Below are positions 8,928 through 17,735 of a DNA stretch of 64,000 bases, piece by piece; the stretch's first letter is position 1, and every line of letters begins with the position of its first letter. The stretch covers positions 62,001 to 126,000 of the forward strand of contig NZ_MIES01000020.1 in NCBI RefSeq assembly GCF_003054965.1. Reading direction: 5' to 3'. A model generated the notes under the pieces. That model made no database searches and had not been told where the DNA came from. It was given only the letters and a program-made list of their open reading frames with translations. A program made the position numbers and the translations under genes. This DNA comes from Saccharospirillum sp. MSK14-1. GTDB lineage: Bacteria; Pseudomonadota; Gammaproteobacteria; Pseudomonadales; Natronospirillaceae.

Positions 8928-9644
8928 TTGTGGTCTCTAACACTCCTAAGTAATCACAATCTGCTATTCAGTGCTTTTTCAGTTGCAGGTGCTGTTGGGG
9001 CAATTGACATGTTCTTCAATACGCGGATCGGTGGCGCTCTGTTTTTAATTTTTTACCTGCCGCAAACCGTCCGCTTATATACTGAAACATGGTATTACAT
9101 ATTCAGTCCCGGTTTACATTTTTCTATCACGGCGCGATCAGAGGACCTATTCAACCCAGGTCCTGGTTTTGCTATTAACCTATTGGCGGTAGCCATGTTA
9201 GTTGCTACTTATTTTTTCTGCTTTAAAGCATCAAGAAGAACTGAACAGGAAACCCACAGTAGTAAAAATGGACTACCAGAACATTCTTCACAGCAGTACT
9301 TTAATCAGACACCAATCAATACAGAAAACAGTAGCTCTATGATAGTCGAAGAAATATCCAAGATAGAGATTCTTGAAAACGGCGAAATGTACCTTGTACT
9401 TTCCAGTGGTGGGAAAGAGGAATATCACAACATATATCGTGAAGCAGCCGAGGTATATTGGGACAGAGAGCGTAAAGCCTTCAAAGCACCAACGCCTAGA
9501 AAGTGGAGTCATGTTGACTGGTATAAGCATATTGTTTCGGTGGCCGCTTCAGGCCTAAGACTCTCTCTTCAAGTATCAGATAATACCATTTGGGTGAATG
9601 TACCTGAGCCGACGAAGTCAGAGATATTAGGCTTAATAAAGTGA
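8928..9644 (+). CDS. Membrane protein of unknown function; true start probably at 8870 with a frame break
   Basis: The open frame from a TTG at 8928 encodes 238 residues: two or three membrane segments in the first 110 residues and a soluble C-terminal domain of about 120 residues rich in aromatic residues ('EVYWDRERKAF', 'KWSHVDWYKHI'). I do not recognise the family. The TTG has no ribosome site. The same frame stays open upstream and would read '...KKLYALAAFSLLLSLWSL', an ideal first membrane helix. An ATG at 8870 with an AAGG site at 8860-8863 enters this frame only if the six-A run 8885-8890 is read as five. The gene is therefore either slippage-expressed, mutated or misread here. It lies at the right end of the A+T-rich island. 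Confidence 0.6.
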   Translation: MWSLTLLSNHNLLFSAFSVAGAVGAIDMFFNTRIGGALFLIFYLPQTVRLYTETWYYIFSPGLHFSITARSEDLFNPGPGFAINLLAVAMLVATYFFCFKASRRTEQETHSSKNGLPEHSSQQYFNQTPINTENSSSMIVEEISKIEILENGEMYLVLSSGGKEEYHNIYREAAEVYWDRERKAFKAPTPRKWSHVDWYKHIVSVAASGLRLSLQVSDNTIWVNVPEPTKSEILGLIK

Positions 9645-9960
9645 TCTAAGGTGCTAACAGGACGCCCACTCTAAGAGAGGCTTAAGGTGGATGTCCTATT
9701 AACTGCTATTAACTGAACCGACGGTCAGACTTTCTCGGTTGATTCATAGTCTCCCGCTTACCGCATAAAAGCTCACCCTTCCATCCATTACGGTGGTAAC
9801 ACCTTGTTGAACAACCCTTACGGAATGTGGAAGCTTGAGGCCTGTTGAAGAACACTCCCAAAGCATTCAATGTTTGGTTAGCTCGTCACTATTCCAGGGC
9901 AGCCCAATACTTTCTAGTCAGGCATAGGTTTCATACCAGAGATTCATGAAGGAGGCTCAA
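9645..9960. other. Intergenic region at the right end of the A+T-rich island
   Basis: About 315 bases without a convincing gene. An imperfect inverted repeat just after the stop (AGGACGCCCAC near 9659 against GTGGATGTCCT near 9687) could act as a terminator, but no T-run follows. A strong ribosome site (AAGGAGG, 9949-9955) precedes the next gene. Confidence 0.45.
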
Positions 9961-10296
9961 ATGCTCGTACTACATAAAATTTCGCTCGGTCAGGAAGAGT
10001 GCAAGTTCGAACCGTTAGGCAATGGCATCTATGAACTTTTGTTCGAACATTGCGTTTCGAAACTGGATCTCAGCGAATTCGACTTTGGCCTTAAAAGTAA
10101 AATCAAGGCTACTAGCTACTGGGCAGAAACAGGAGAGGAAGTGAAGGATACAGTGACCTTTCGAAAAGAAGTGGAATCGCCTAATTTTCCAAGTTCAGAA
10201 GGCTTTCGTGTTTTAGAAATTTCCTGGGATTCAGGTGGTGCAATCGACAATGGGTATCTCATACTAACTGAAGCCAACGCCAGTTCCGCTGAGTAG
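9961..10296 (+). CDS. Small hypothetical protein
   Basis: A 111-residue soluble protein of unknown family. The ATG at 9961 is chosen over the in-frame ATG at 9946, because the strong AAGGAGG site (9949-9955) lies between them at the correct spacing for 9961. The sequence is acidic and beta-rich ('FEPLGNGIYELLFEHC', 'FRVLEISWDSGGAIDNGYL'). No signal peptide or membrane segment is visible. A lipoprotein gene follows 11 bases later in the same direction, so the two may be co-transcribed. Confidence 0.6.
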   Translation: MLVLHKISLGQEECKFEPLGNGIYELLFEHCVSKLDLSEFDFGLKSKIKATSYWAETGEEVKDTVTFRKEVESPNFPSSEGFRVLEISWDSGGAIDNGYLILTEANASSAE

Positions 10297-10307
10297 AAAG
10301 CCAAAGA

Positions 10308-10832
10308 ATGAAAACCACCACCCTCCTTGCAACCATCATCCTCATTTCCGGCTGTACCATCTCTGCCAGAAACCATCATTTTGAGTTGCAACCCAACAGC
10401 GCATCAAGCTACGACAGCTTTAGCAACATCTGGTGTTATACGCCTGAGGACATTGAATCGGTACAGGTTTGCTCTCGTCCCTATCGAAGAACCTCCAAGT
10501 ATATTGGCATCATCATTCCCATTATTCCGCAGTTAAACAGAAACTCACGGCTCGCTTACGACGTTGTACGGTCGCGTAAAGTTCAGTTTAAAAACCTGAG
10601 TCCCTCTGCGTCTGTTGTTCTGTCCGATTTGAATGGCATTCAACTTTGTAGCGGCCAGTATTCGTCGGAGTGCGTCACGACAGGTTCTTTATCAGTAGAC
10701 AGTATGAGTTCGGTCTGGCTTAAAATTCCAGCGGGAGAAACGCATCCGTTTACAATGCATGTAGGGTCGAGTGAGCATAGGGTAACACTGGTAGAGTTCA
10801 CCGATTCCCGCTGGCATTTAGTGTCGGTGTAG
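10308..10832 (+). CDS. Putative lipoprotein
   Basis: A 174-residue exported protein. The signal sequence 'MKTTTLLATIILISGC' ends in a lipobox (I-S-G-C16), so it should be lipidated and sorted to the outer membrane. The mature part has three further cysteine-containing stretches ('IWCYTPEDIESVQVC', 'IQLCSGQYSSECV') that could form disulfides, plus a hydrophobic patch 'YIGIIIPIIPQL'. I do not recognise the family. It lies 11 bases after the preceding small gene. Confidence 0.65.
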   Translation: MKTTTLLATIILISGCTISARNHHFELQPNSASSYDSFSNIWCYTPEDIESVQVCSRPYRRTSKYIGIIIPIIPQLNRNSRLAYDVVRSRKVQFKNLSPSASVVLSDLNGIQLCSGQYSSECVTTGSLSVDSMSSVWLKIPAGETHPFTMHVGSSEHRVTLVEFTDSRWHLVSV

Positions 10833-10899
10833 ATCGAAGGGCGCGACTGACGAAAGCAGCCAATAACACATTGCAATATAGGCCTGTGAAAACACACCC

Positions 10900-11352
10900 A
10901 TGAAATACCCATCCATTAAAGTCGCTTTCTATTTCTCGCTCTGCCCACTCTATGTGTCGGTTTCAGCGAGTGTGCTCATGTCGATGTTCCCCATATTCAT
11001 TGCCCCCAAAGAAACACTGCCCTTGACCATCAAGATGGCGGCCCTCGGATTCGTCTACTTTATACCGGCGCTGCTGTTGGGGGTGATGTACTCACTGCTC
11101 AAAATCAAAAAGACCCTCGCTGGTGTAGCCTTTGTTTCCGTGTGTGGTGGGTTGGGTGCTTCCTGCTGGTCAGTCTGGGTACTTCGGTTGGGTGGAGGGC
11201 TGCACACGTTCACGAGTTTTGAGTTCCTTACCGGTCCGGATCTAATGTATGGCGTTCTGACCTCTTTCATTGTCGGTTTGTGCGTTTTACCCAGTCGTGG
11301 CCGCCTGTCCGAAAACGATCAACAAAGCACAGAAGAGACCCTACCGTTGTAA
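10900..11352 (+). CDS. Small integral membrane protein
   Basis: A 150-residue protein with about four hydrophobic segments (near residues 8-30, 45-65, 75-97 and 110-130) and a short charged C-terminal tail ('RGRLSENDQQSTEETLPL'). No family is recognised. There is no clear ribosome site; the ATG at 10900 is chosen because the first hydrophobic helix begins directly after it. Confidence 0.55.
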   Translation: MKYPSIKVAFYFSLCPLYVSVSASVLMSMFPIFIAPKETLPLTIKMAALGFVYFIPALLLGVMYSLLKIKKTLAGVAFVSVCGGLGASCWSVWVLRLGGGLHTFTSFEFLTGPDLMYGVLTSFIVGLCVLPSRGRLSENDQQSTEETLPL

Positions 11353-11481
11353 TCACCCCCAAATAACCCTCCGTTCAAACGCTTAATTTACAACTCACCA
11401 CCCACATACAAACGATTTTTCAAACCATCGGTTGAGATGATGGCCATTCCTTTAAGCAAGGCGATGCAAGGAATGCTCATC

Positions 11482-13806
11482 ATGACCTCTCTGAATTCCC
11501 TTCACTCCCCTCGGTTTGCGTTACTGGCAAGCCTGCTGGCTGGCTTGCTGGTTTTGGCGGGCTGTAATTCTGAAAGTGGTCCGTCGCGGACGGGTGCCGA
11601 GGGTACTCCCCCGCCAACGCTGATCCCCCCGGAACCGCAAAACCAGTTGTTCGGCTGGATTGGCGCAGACTCCTCCGACTTAGAAATAGAACTGATCCGC
11701 GACGAACCCGCCGAGTTCTACGCCACCAGCGATCCAAACTGCGATTACGATGCGTCCGGAATTTGCGCCACCCCCGAAACCGTCACCGACGGCTCTATCA
11801 TTATTGAAGATACCCACGCCACTCTTTCCCAAACCGGCTATTACCAATTACGCCAGGGCAACCAAACCGCCAATACCCGGATATCGACCGAGTTTTTCTC
11901 AGCCCGAAGTGCCCATGCAATGGCGGTGTTTAACAATCAGCTATGGGTGATTGGAGGGCAGGATGATGGCGGTCAAACTCTCAATGACGTCTGGTCTTCT
12001 TCCGATGGCGTCAGTTGGCGCCAACGTACAGAGGCGGCAGAGTTTGTGCCTCGTCAGCCAGGCGATGCTGTGGTGTTTAACGAACTGCTATGGCTGTTCA
12101 GTGGGTGGGATAACGGCAGACCTGTAGAAGATATCTGGGTATCGGATAACGGCACCACCTGGGTACGGAAGGATACACCGCAAACCTTTAACGATTACTA
12201 CGGCGGTCGCGTCGTTGTGTTTGATGCAGGTCTTGGCGAGCAACTTTGGCGCGTTGGTGCAACCCACAGGAACGATGGGTCACGAAACAATGTTTTGGTC
12301 TCCAGCAACGGAATCGATTGGGAGGTGCTCACCAACGACGCGGCTTTTGGCGATCACGATGGCGAGCTGGTGGTGTTCGATGCCGGCGATGGCCAAGGCC
12401 GGCAATTGTGGCGGGTCGGTGGAGAAAACCAACCCGATACCATCTGGGCCTCCAGCGACGGCATCGTCTGGAAAAAAATCACCAGCAGCGCAGGCTTTGG
12501 GGCTCGCTATGCGACAGAGGTTGTTGCCTTTGATGATGGACAGGGCGAACAGCTTTGGCTCATTGGGGGTTATGACTATCAGTATAACTCGGAAAATGAT
12601 GCATGGGCATTCAAAGATGTATGGGTATCCAAAGATGGTAAGCGCTGGACCCAAAAAACACCCGACGCTGGCTTCCCTGCCCGATACGGACATCAAGCCG
12701 TGGTCTTCAACGCGGGCACTGGCAATCGTATTTGGTTAACCGCTGGAGACAATAATGATGGCATTTATTATTCAGACGTATGGTCATCCGGCAACGGCGC
12801 TGATTGGCAGTCGCACAATGTGATGAGTCTATACCCTGATAGTTCGGTCAATCATCAGCTGTTAACGTACGATGATGGCACTGGCGCTCAGCTGTGGTTG
12901 TTTACCAACAATACGATTTTTACTTCTACCCAGGGTTTGAAATGGAACCTGAGAAACGACAACCCCGCTTATGGAAAGTTACGCCATGACTCTCAAGTCG
13001 TTGCGTTCAATGATGGGCAAGGGGAGCGATTGTGGCTGGTTGGCGGAAACATGCTTGGGCGTTACGACGCCAAACTCTGGGCATCACGTGATGGCCTGCG
13101 CTGGGAAAAAATTACGCCTAAGGGCAATGGCTTTAGCGCGGCTCGTAAAGGGCACCAGCTGCTGGTGTTTAACAACGGCGTGCGCGATCAGCTGATGTTG
13201 ATTGGCGGTGTTAATGCTACCAGTAAGCACAACGATGTCTGGGTATCGACCAACGGCATCGACTGGGAACAAATTGCAACGGGTGAGCGATTCAGCCCAA
13301 GGCACGGCCATCAGGTGGTGGCGTTTGGCGATGGGCTCTGGTTGTTTGGCGGTACAGATGACAACGGCATTCAGGGCGATATCTGGTTTTCGGCAGACGG
13401 TAAAACCTGGGAGAAAAAAGCGGGCGATGCCTATGGCGCACGCACCGAGCATCAGGTGGTGCCCTATAACGATGGTGTGAGTACAAAGCTGATCATGATT
13501 GGCGGTTACGGTAGCGACGCAGAAAACAAAAACGACGTCTGGACCTCGCCCAATGGCACAGACTGGACTCAGTACGAGCACCCCATGCCATTCACCGCCC
13601 GCAGCACCCACCAAGTGGCCCCGTATTTCGACCCCATCGGTAAAAAATACAGCCTGTTGCTGGTCGGCGGCGGGAGCAATAGACCAAGCGAGTACTCTAC
13701 CCCTGCTCCAGACCCCGTATGGCGCTCCACCACCCATGGCGCCAGTTGGGAAATGGGGGTGAAGGTGCCATTCCATTTCCAACCCAACCCGATTGACGAT
13801 GAATGA
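11482..13806 (+). CDS. Large lipoprotein with twelve propeller-type repeats (Asp-box/kelch-like)
   Basis: A 774-residue surface or periplasmic lipoprotein. Among several in-frame ATGs, 11482 is preferred because AAGGA lies nine bases upstream and the signal sequence then ends in a lipobox (L-A-G-C28). The rest is made of repeats that alternate 'H-Q-V-V-x-F-N-D-G-x-G-x-x-L-W-L-x-G-G' strands with an Asp-box-like turn. I count twelve such turns, all of the form S-x-[DN]-G-x-x-W ('SSDGVSW', 'SDNGTTW', 'SKDGKRW', 'SADGKTW', 'SPNGTDW' and others). That is enough for two six-bladed propellers or one larger ring. Propellers of this kind bind glycans or proteins. No enzyme motif is visible. A terminator hairpin at 13824-13850 closes the transcript. 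Confidence 0.85.
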   Translation: MTSLNSLHSPRFALLASLLAGLLVLAGCNSESGPSRTGAEGTPPPTLIPPEPQNQLFGWIGADSSDLEIELIRDEPAEFYATSDPNCDYDASGICATPETVTDGSIIIEDTHATLSQTGYYQLRQGNQTANTRISTEFFSARSAHAMAVFNNQLWVIGGQDDGGQTLNDVWSSSDGVSWRQRTEAAEFVPRQPGDAVVFNELLWLFSGWDNGRPVEDIWVSDNGTTWVRKDTPQTFNDYYGGRVVVFDAGLGEQLWRVGATHRNDGSRNNVLVSSNGIDWEVLTNDAAFGDHDGELVVFDAGDGQGRQLWRVGGENQPDTIWASSDGIVWKKITSSAGFGARYATEVVAFDDGQGEQLWLIGGYDYQYNSENDAWAFKDVWVSKDGKRWTQKTPDAGFPARYGHQAVVFNAGTGNRIWLTAGDNNDGIYYSDVWSSGNGADWQSHNVMSLYPDSSVNHQLLTYDDGTGAQLWLFTNNTIFTSTQGLKWNLRNDNPAYGKLRHDSQVVAFNDGQGERLWLVGGNMLGRYDAKLWASRDGLRWEKITPKGNGFSAARKGHQLLVFNNGVRDQLMLIGGVNATSKHNDVWVSTNGIDWEQIATGERFSPRHGHQVVAFGDGLWLFGGTDDNGIQGDIWFSADGKTWEKKAGDAYGARTEHQVVPYNDGVSTKLIMIGGYGSDAENKNDVWTSPNGTDWTQYEHPMPFTARSTHQVAPYFDPIGKKYSLLLVGGGSNRPSEYSTPAPDPVWRSTTHGASWEMGVKVPFHFQPNPIDDE

Positions 13807-13823
13807 ACGGTGCTTGCATCGTT

Positions 13824-13850
13824 AAACAGGGCGCCGATGGCGCCCTGTTT
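13824..13850 (+). terminator. Intrinsic terminator after the propeller lipoprotein gene
   Basis: Perfect hairpin ACAGGGCGCC-GAT-GGCGCCCTGT followed by TT and preceded by AAA. It is nearly symmetric and lies between two convergent genes, so it may serve both. Confidence 0.75.
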
Positions 13851-13902
13851 ATGGTTGGCCTGTTAACTGGCCCGTGAACAAAGGGGGTTCGGTTAACCCC
13901 CG

Positions 13903-14544
13903 CTAATAATCCGCTTCAAAGCCATGCCCTCGAAAGCCCCAATACCGTAACCACTTTGCCAGCGAGAACAGGATGTGCGCATTCTGCGCTGCCGATGTAT
14001 CGGCGGCGTCGACACTCTTCAGGTGTTCAACATAAGCGACGCCTTCTTTTAACGCATAGGTTTTCGCAAGGGTTTGAATGTCTTCTGCCAGTAGCAGCGC
14101 GTCTTCGGCCAGGGTGTTTTGGTATAAGCGGTCAAGGTTCGATACCCCAACTAGTTCCGAGCAATCTTCAACGACGAACTGCCCTCTGAAGCTGTGTATG
14201 GCCGCCATGTTCAAGCCAGAGTTCGAATAGACCGGTATGCCATCACACGGCTTGGTAAGCCTGGGCACATACACGCCGTGGTGCTTTTGAAGGTATTCTT
14301 CTTCGGTTTGGTCCGCGATGCCTTCTTTTCGGTAGTGCTCCCGCAACCAATCGGTGGCTTGTTGATCCACCCCGACTCTCGGTGTTTCCAAGGTGTCATA
14401 GGGTGATATTTGAACATCAAACCACCGGTTCATTTTTTGTTGCCGTTCTTCGCCGGTTAACTGGGGGATTTCATGGAACAGGCGGTTAAATTCTTGTTCC
14501 ATTCCCGGTTTGGGTTTTCCTAACGCGTTTAAATCCAGGCCCAT
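13903..14544 (-). CDS. Hypothetical soluble protein
   Basis: A 213-residue cytoplasmic protein starting 'MGLDLNALGKPKPGMEQEF'. It has a charged helical N-terminal half and a helical C-terminal half ('LLLAEDIQTLAKTYALKEG', 'ILFSLAKWLRYWGFRGHGF'). It has no signal sequence or membrane segment. I do not recognise the family. It converges on the propeller lipoprotein gene and is followed upstream by a VOC-family gene in the same direction. Confidence 0.6.
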   Translation of the reverse strand: MGLDLNALGKPKPGMEQEFNRLFHEIPQLTGEERQQKMNRWFDVQISPYDTLETPRVGVDQQATDWLREHYRKEGIADQTEEEYLQKHHGVYVPRLTKPCDGIPVYSNSGLNMAAIHSFRGQFVVEDCSELVGVSNLDRLYQNTLAEDALLLAEDIQTLAKTYALKEGVAYVEHLKSVDAADTSAAQNAHILFSLAKWLRYWGFRGHGFEADY

Positions 14545-14604
14545 CGTTTTTACACCTTAGCGACGCTTACGCTCTGGCCACTTTTTTGTACGACTTGTGC
14601 GACG

Positions 14605-14985
14605 TTACTGGCCTTCCGGTGGCTCCCATAATTCTACCTTGTTGCCTTCCGGGTCCATCACCCAGCCAAACTTGCCGTATTCAGACTCTTCCGTCTGGTC
14701 CATCACCTGGCAACCTTCTGCGCGCAGTTGTTGTAACAGGGCGTGCAAGTCGGCCACTCGGTAGTTGATCATAAAACCCGATTGACTGGGTGCGAAATAG
14801 CGGCCGTCGCTAACGGACCAGGTGGTCGTTCCGGCGCTGGGCGTGCCGTTCTCGTCAGCCCAGCGAAACACCGTGCCACCCCAGCTTTGAACGTCGATGC
14901 CCAGGTGGGTTTTATACCAATCACCCAAGGCTTGCGGATCGTTGGCCCGAAAAAACACACCGCCTATACCGGTTACCCGTTTCAT
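14605..14985 (-). CDS. VOC (glyoxalase/dioxygenase) superfamily protein
   Basis: A 126-residue single-chain member of the vicinal oxygen chelate fold. The beta-alpha-beta pattern begins 'VTGIGGVFFRANDPQALGDW' (exactly the usual first strand and helix). It ends with the family motif 'GWVMDPEGNKVELWEPP', whose glutamate is a normal metal ligand. The ATG at 14985 is chosen over a GTG at 14988, because a strong AAGGAGGG site lies about seven bases upstream. The substrate is unknown; relatives include glyoxalases, antibiotic-binding proteins and dioxygenases. Confidence 0.85.
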   Translation of the reverse strand: MKRVTGIGGVFFRANDPQALGDWYKTHLGIDVQSWGGTVFRWADENGTPSAGTTTWSVSDGRYFAPSQSGFMINYRVADLHALLQQLRAEGCQVMDQTEESEYGKFGWVMDPEGNKVELWEPPEGQ

Positions 14986-15268
14986 CACAGCGCCCTCCTT
15001 TTGGCGAGTGCAATGTTCAGCGTCATTACCATAGCCAATGGTTCTGCTTAGGTCGATTGCCAGGTTTCAGACTGGGTTTTCAGGATACGTTGCCGCTGTG
15101 GCTTTTATTCGAAAAGCGAAACACGATAGACAAGCGAGAATGGAACACACGAAAAGCAAAGCCTCATCACGCCACACAACAAGCTTTAGCGACATAATGG
15201 TTCAATCAAGGCCGGGCTAACACCCGATCCATCTGTACCGCCTGCCTACAATCGCACTGAGGGAAACC

Positions 15269-15682
15269 ATGCATTACTCACTGAAAGCTGTCGTAAGAAA
15301 TACCTGCCTGATGCTTCCGGCGCTCTGCTCTTTCGTTGCCCGGGCCGACACCCTTGATGCCGTTGTTGGGCGTTATGAAAGCGCTCAACCTATGGCGTGC
15401 GAACTAACAATTGAGCTCAGAGAAAAAGACGGCCGCGGTATCTACACCCTGACCACAACCAGCCGTGCGGTCACGGGTTACTTTCAGTTGGAGAATGATG
15501 GGATTATTTTTTCGGAACTGTTTGCATCCGACACCAATGCCAGCGAACCCCAGGCAGTGACCGCCGTGCTGGAGGAAGGCTCGTTGCTGATTCAGAACTA
15601 TGGCAACAGCATGAACCCCTATACCGTCTTTGGGGAATGCGCGCCCAAGTACCTGATGCTGGACAGAATCAGCGCTGAGTAG
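15269..15682 (+). CDS. Small secreted hypothetical protein
   Basis: A 137-residue protein with a likely signal peptide (hydrophobic stretch at about residues 10-23, cleavage near 'VARA-DT'). The mature domain is beta-rich and contains a cysteine pair (in 'MACELTIEL' and 'FGECAPKYL') that could form a disulfide. A GAGGGA ribosome site precedes the ATG. I do not recognise the family. It is followed 41 bases later by a GFA-family gene. Confidence 0.6.
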   Translation: MHYSLKAVVRNTCLMLPALCSFVARADTLDAVVGRYESAQPMACELTIELREKDGRGIYTLTTTSRAVTGYFQLENDGIIFSELFASDTNASEPQAVTAVLEEGSLLIQNYGNSMNPYTVFGECAPKYLMLDRISAE

Positions 15683-15723
15683 CACTGTACCGGCTGAAAC
15701 AGTACGGAACAGAGGGCTGAACC

Positions 15724-16122
15724 ATGATTCAATTCACCGGCGGTTGTTTGTGCCAAGCCATTCGTTATGAAACAACGGGTGAGCCGTTAAACCAGCGAAT
15801 CTGTCATTGCCGGCTGTGCCAGAAAGCCATTGGTGCGGCCTTTAATGCACGCGTGCTGATGCGCATTGACGATGTGGCCATGACCGGCCCGGTGAGCATT
15901 TACCGCTCCTCCGAAACACTGGAGCGAGGCTTCTGTTCACACTGCGGCGCCAGCGTGTTTTCCCGGCGCGCAGCGGCCGGGGTTATGGGCCTTACCGTTG
16001 GCAGCCTGGACGACCCATCGCTGTTCAAACCGGATATGCACTTTTGGGTGTCGTCCAAACAGGGCTGGGTCACGCTTTCCGATGGGTTGCCGCAATACCC
16101 GGAAGGGGCGCCGGTGGTATAA
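15724..16122 (+). CDS. GFA-family zinc protein (glutathione-dependent formaldehyde-activating enzyme-like)
   Basis: A 132-residue protein with the full set of GFA/CENP-V zinc motifs: 'GGCLCQAIRYE' at residues 6-16, 'CHCRLCQ' near 27-33 and 'CSHCGASVF' near 76-84. The family folds around two zinc ions. Named members are linked to glutathione and S-hydroxymethylglutathione, but most bacterial members lack an assigned reaction. No formaldehyde dehydrogenase lies nearby, so the family name should not be read as a function. Confidence 0.9.
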   Translation: MIQFTGGCLCQAIRYETTGEPLNQRICHCRLCQKAIGAAFNARVLMRIDDVAMTGPVSIYRSSETLERGFCSHCGASVFSRRAAAGVMGLTVGSLDDPSLFKPDMHFWVSSKQGWVTLSDGLPQYPEGAPVV

Positions 16123-16319
16123 AGCAACGCCCTGCTCGTTGTTAATGTTGTTTAAGCCCGGCCAGGTTAGCGCCAGACGCCACTGAATCAACTCGCCAAC
16201 GGTATGAAGACTGTTTATTCTTCAATCAAAGATAGCTAACAACAGCCCAGCCAGCGCACTTCGTCTTGATGGCCCAGGCTGCCTGAATGGACCTGCACGG
16301 TGAAACAGAAGGAACCGAC

Positions 16320-17057
16320 ATGAAGCAACATAAACGCGCCCTCGTGGCTGTGGTTGTTCTCTCTCTATTAGTGCTCTGTGAGCCCGCCTTTGCCGGACCG
16401 GGCGGGAAAATAGCCAGCGCTGCGTTCGAGTCGTTTTGGGGCCGCATTGGGCTTTTTATCCTGACGATTATTTTTCTCCCGTTAATCATTTATGTCTCCA
16501 TGCGGGAGAAACTTGCAGAGCGACGGACCCAAAAAGATCTGCGCTTTATGTCGATGCACAGTCCCGATTTTGAATGGTTGAAAATACAGGAACGGTTAAA
16601 GGACTGTTTTTTCCGCATTCACTCCAGCTGGGACGACGAAGATCTATCCAGCGCCGCAGAATGGATGACAGACTGGTACTGGCAGAATCAACAATTGGTG
16701 CATCTGGAACGCTGGAAAAAAGAGGGTCTTAAGAATGTATGCGATGTGAAGAAAATTTCGAACATCAGACCTTTGTTATTTGTGCACCGGAATCGCGGCC
16801 AGGAACATGAAGATTCCATGGTTGTGATTGCCGTTAGAGCCAAGATGAAAGACTACCTGCAAAAAACAGACACAGGAAAAGTCGTCGAAGGCAGCAAGCG
16901 ATACAAAGAAGTCAGTACCGTCTGGTCTCTTACGCTGAACGACGGTCAATGGCGGGTTTCCAACATCGATGCGGGCAGCATGTCGCTGGCTTACGCAAAA
17001 ATTGTGAAGGACTTGCCGGACATCCAATCCACGCTTATTTCTGGTTCGCGTGTTTAG
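16320..17057 (+). CDS. Tim44-like domain membrane-anchored protein
   Basis: A 245-residue protein. A signal-like hydrophobic segment (about residues 8-23) is followed by a second at about 44-60 ('IGLFILTIIFLPLIIYVSM'), then a soluble domain. That domain, with 'DFEWLKIQERLKDCFFRIHSSWDDEDLS' split over its first helices and 'TVWSLTLNDGQWRVSNID' near the end, matches the Tim44-like fold found in bacterial inner-membrane proteins of unclear role. The ATG at 16320 is preferred over 16287, because AAGGA lies at the right distance. It stands alone. Confidence 0.75.
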   Translation: MKQHKRALVAVVVLSLLVLCEPAFAGPGGKIASAAFESFWGRIGLFILTIIFLPLIIYVSMREKLAERRTQKDLRFMSMHSPDFEWLKIQERLKDCFFRIHSSWDDEDLSSAAEWMTDWYWQNQQLVHLERWKKEGLKNVCDVKKISNIRPLLFVHRNRGQEHEDSMVVIAVRAKMKDYLQKTDTGKVVEGSKRYKEVSTVWSLTLNDGQWRVSNIDAGSMSLAYAKIVKDLPDIQSTLISGSRV

Positions 17058-17209
17058 ATACAACCCCAGGACAGGGCTGCGACTGAGTGTTCTCTGTACG
17101 CAGCCTGCCTGGCTCACAAAAAAACCATAACTGACGCCTCCTTTCATAGATAACCATACCGGCTGTTTCTATAATGGCTCATCTATTCGTTACTGCTGAC
17201 AATGGTTCT

Positions 17210-17713
17210 ATGAGCGACATAACCGTTCAGGTCATCCACTTCGAACAACAACTCACCTTACCCAAAAGCGAGTTCGAGCTTGTCGATCACGACGGCCTCA
17301 GACTGACGCTGAAACACGCCAGTGGCCAATACTGCCAACCCGGCCTGTACTATCGCCCACTCAACGCCAACAACGAAAAATTGGGCGACTACAGCCTGCA
17401 CGAATTCCAGATGCTGTTATTCGAATGCTATGAAGGCGGCCACACACCTGTCGCCTGGCGCGATGTTCGTGAGGAAGACGATCATCTGATGATTCAATCC
17501 CGTTACCAGATACGCCATGACGATGAGCAAGGCCAACTGTCTGGCCTGACGTTCAGTTACCATCAGGAAGATGACGTGGTGTATCACTATCGGGTTGAAA
17601 ATGCTCTGCACACCATCGAGCTTCCCTCATTCGACCTCCCGCCTTTAGAGATTCCCGTAACGGGTGAATTGACCTCTCGGGTTGAGCACGTAACGTTGGG
17701 CGAGCTGGTTTAA
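17210..17713 (+). CDS. Hypothetical protein upstream of a CbrC-family gene
   Basis: A 167-residue acidic soluble protein, rich in beta structure ('FELVDHDGLRLTLKHASGQY', 'HYRVENALHTIELPSFDLP'). The start is uncertain: an in-frame ATG at 17174 is also possible and neither has a clear ribosome site. No family is recognised. The CbrC-family gene follows 22 bases later in the same direction, so they may be one operon. Confidence 0.5.
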   Translation: MSDITVQVIHFEQQLTLPKSEFELVDHDGLRLTLKHASGQYCQPGLYYRPLNANNEKLGDYSLHEFQMLLFECYEGGHTPVAWRDVREEDDHLMIQSRYQIRHDDEQGQLSGLTFSYHQEDDVVYHYRVENALHTIELPSFDLPPLEIPVTGELTSRVEHVTLGELV

Positions 17714-17735
17714 TGCTGAGTGACTGGTTGAGACT

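Noticed and set aside
13084-13782. 232-codon ORF antisense to the propeller lipoprotein
   Set aside because: Periodic because it mirrors the repeats of the real gene; no ribosome site and no family features.
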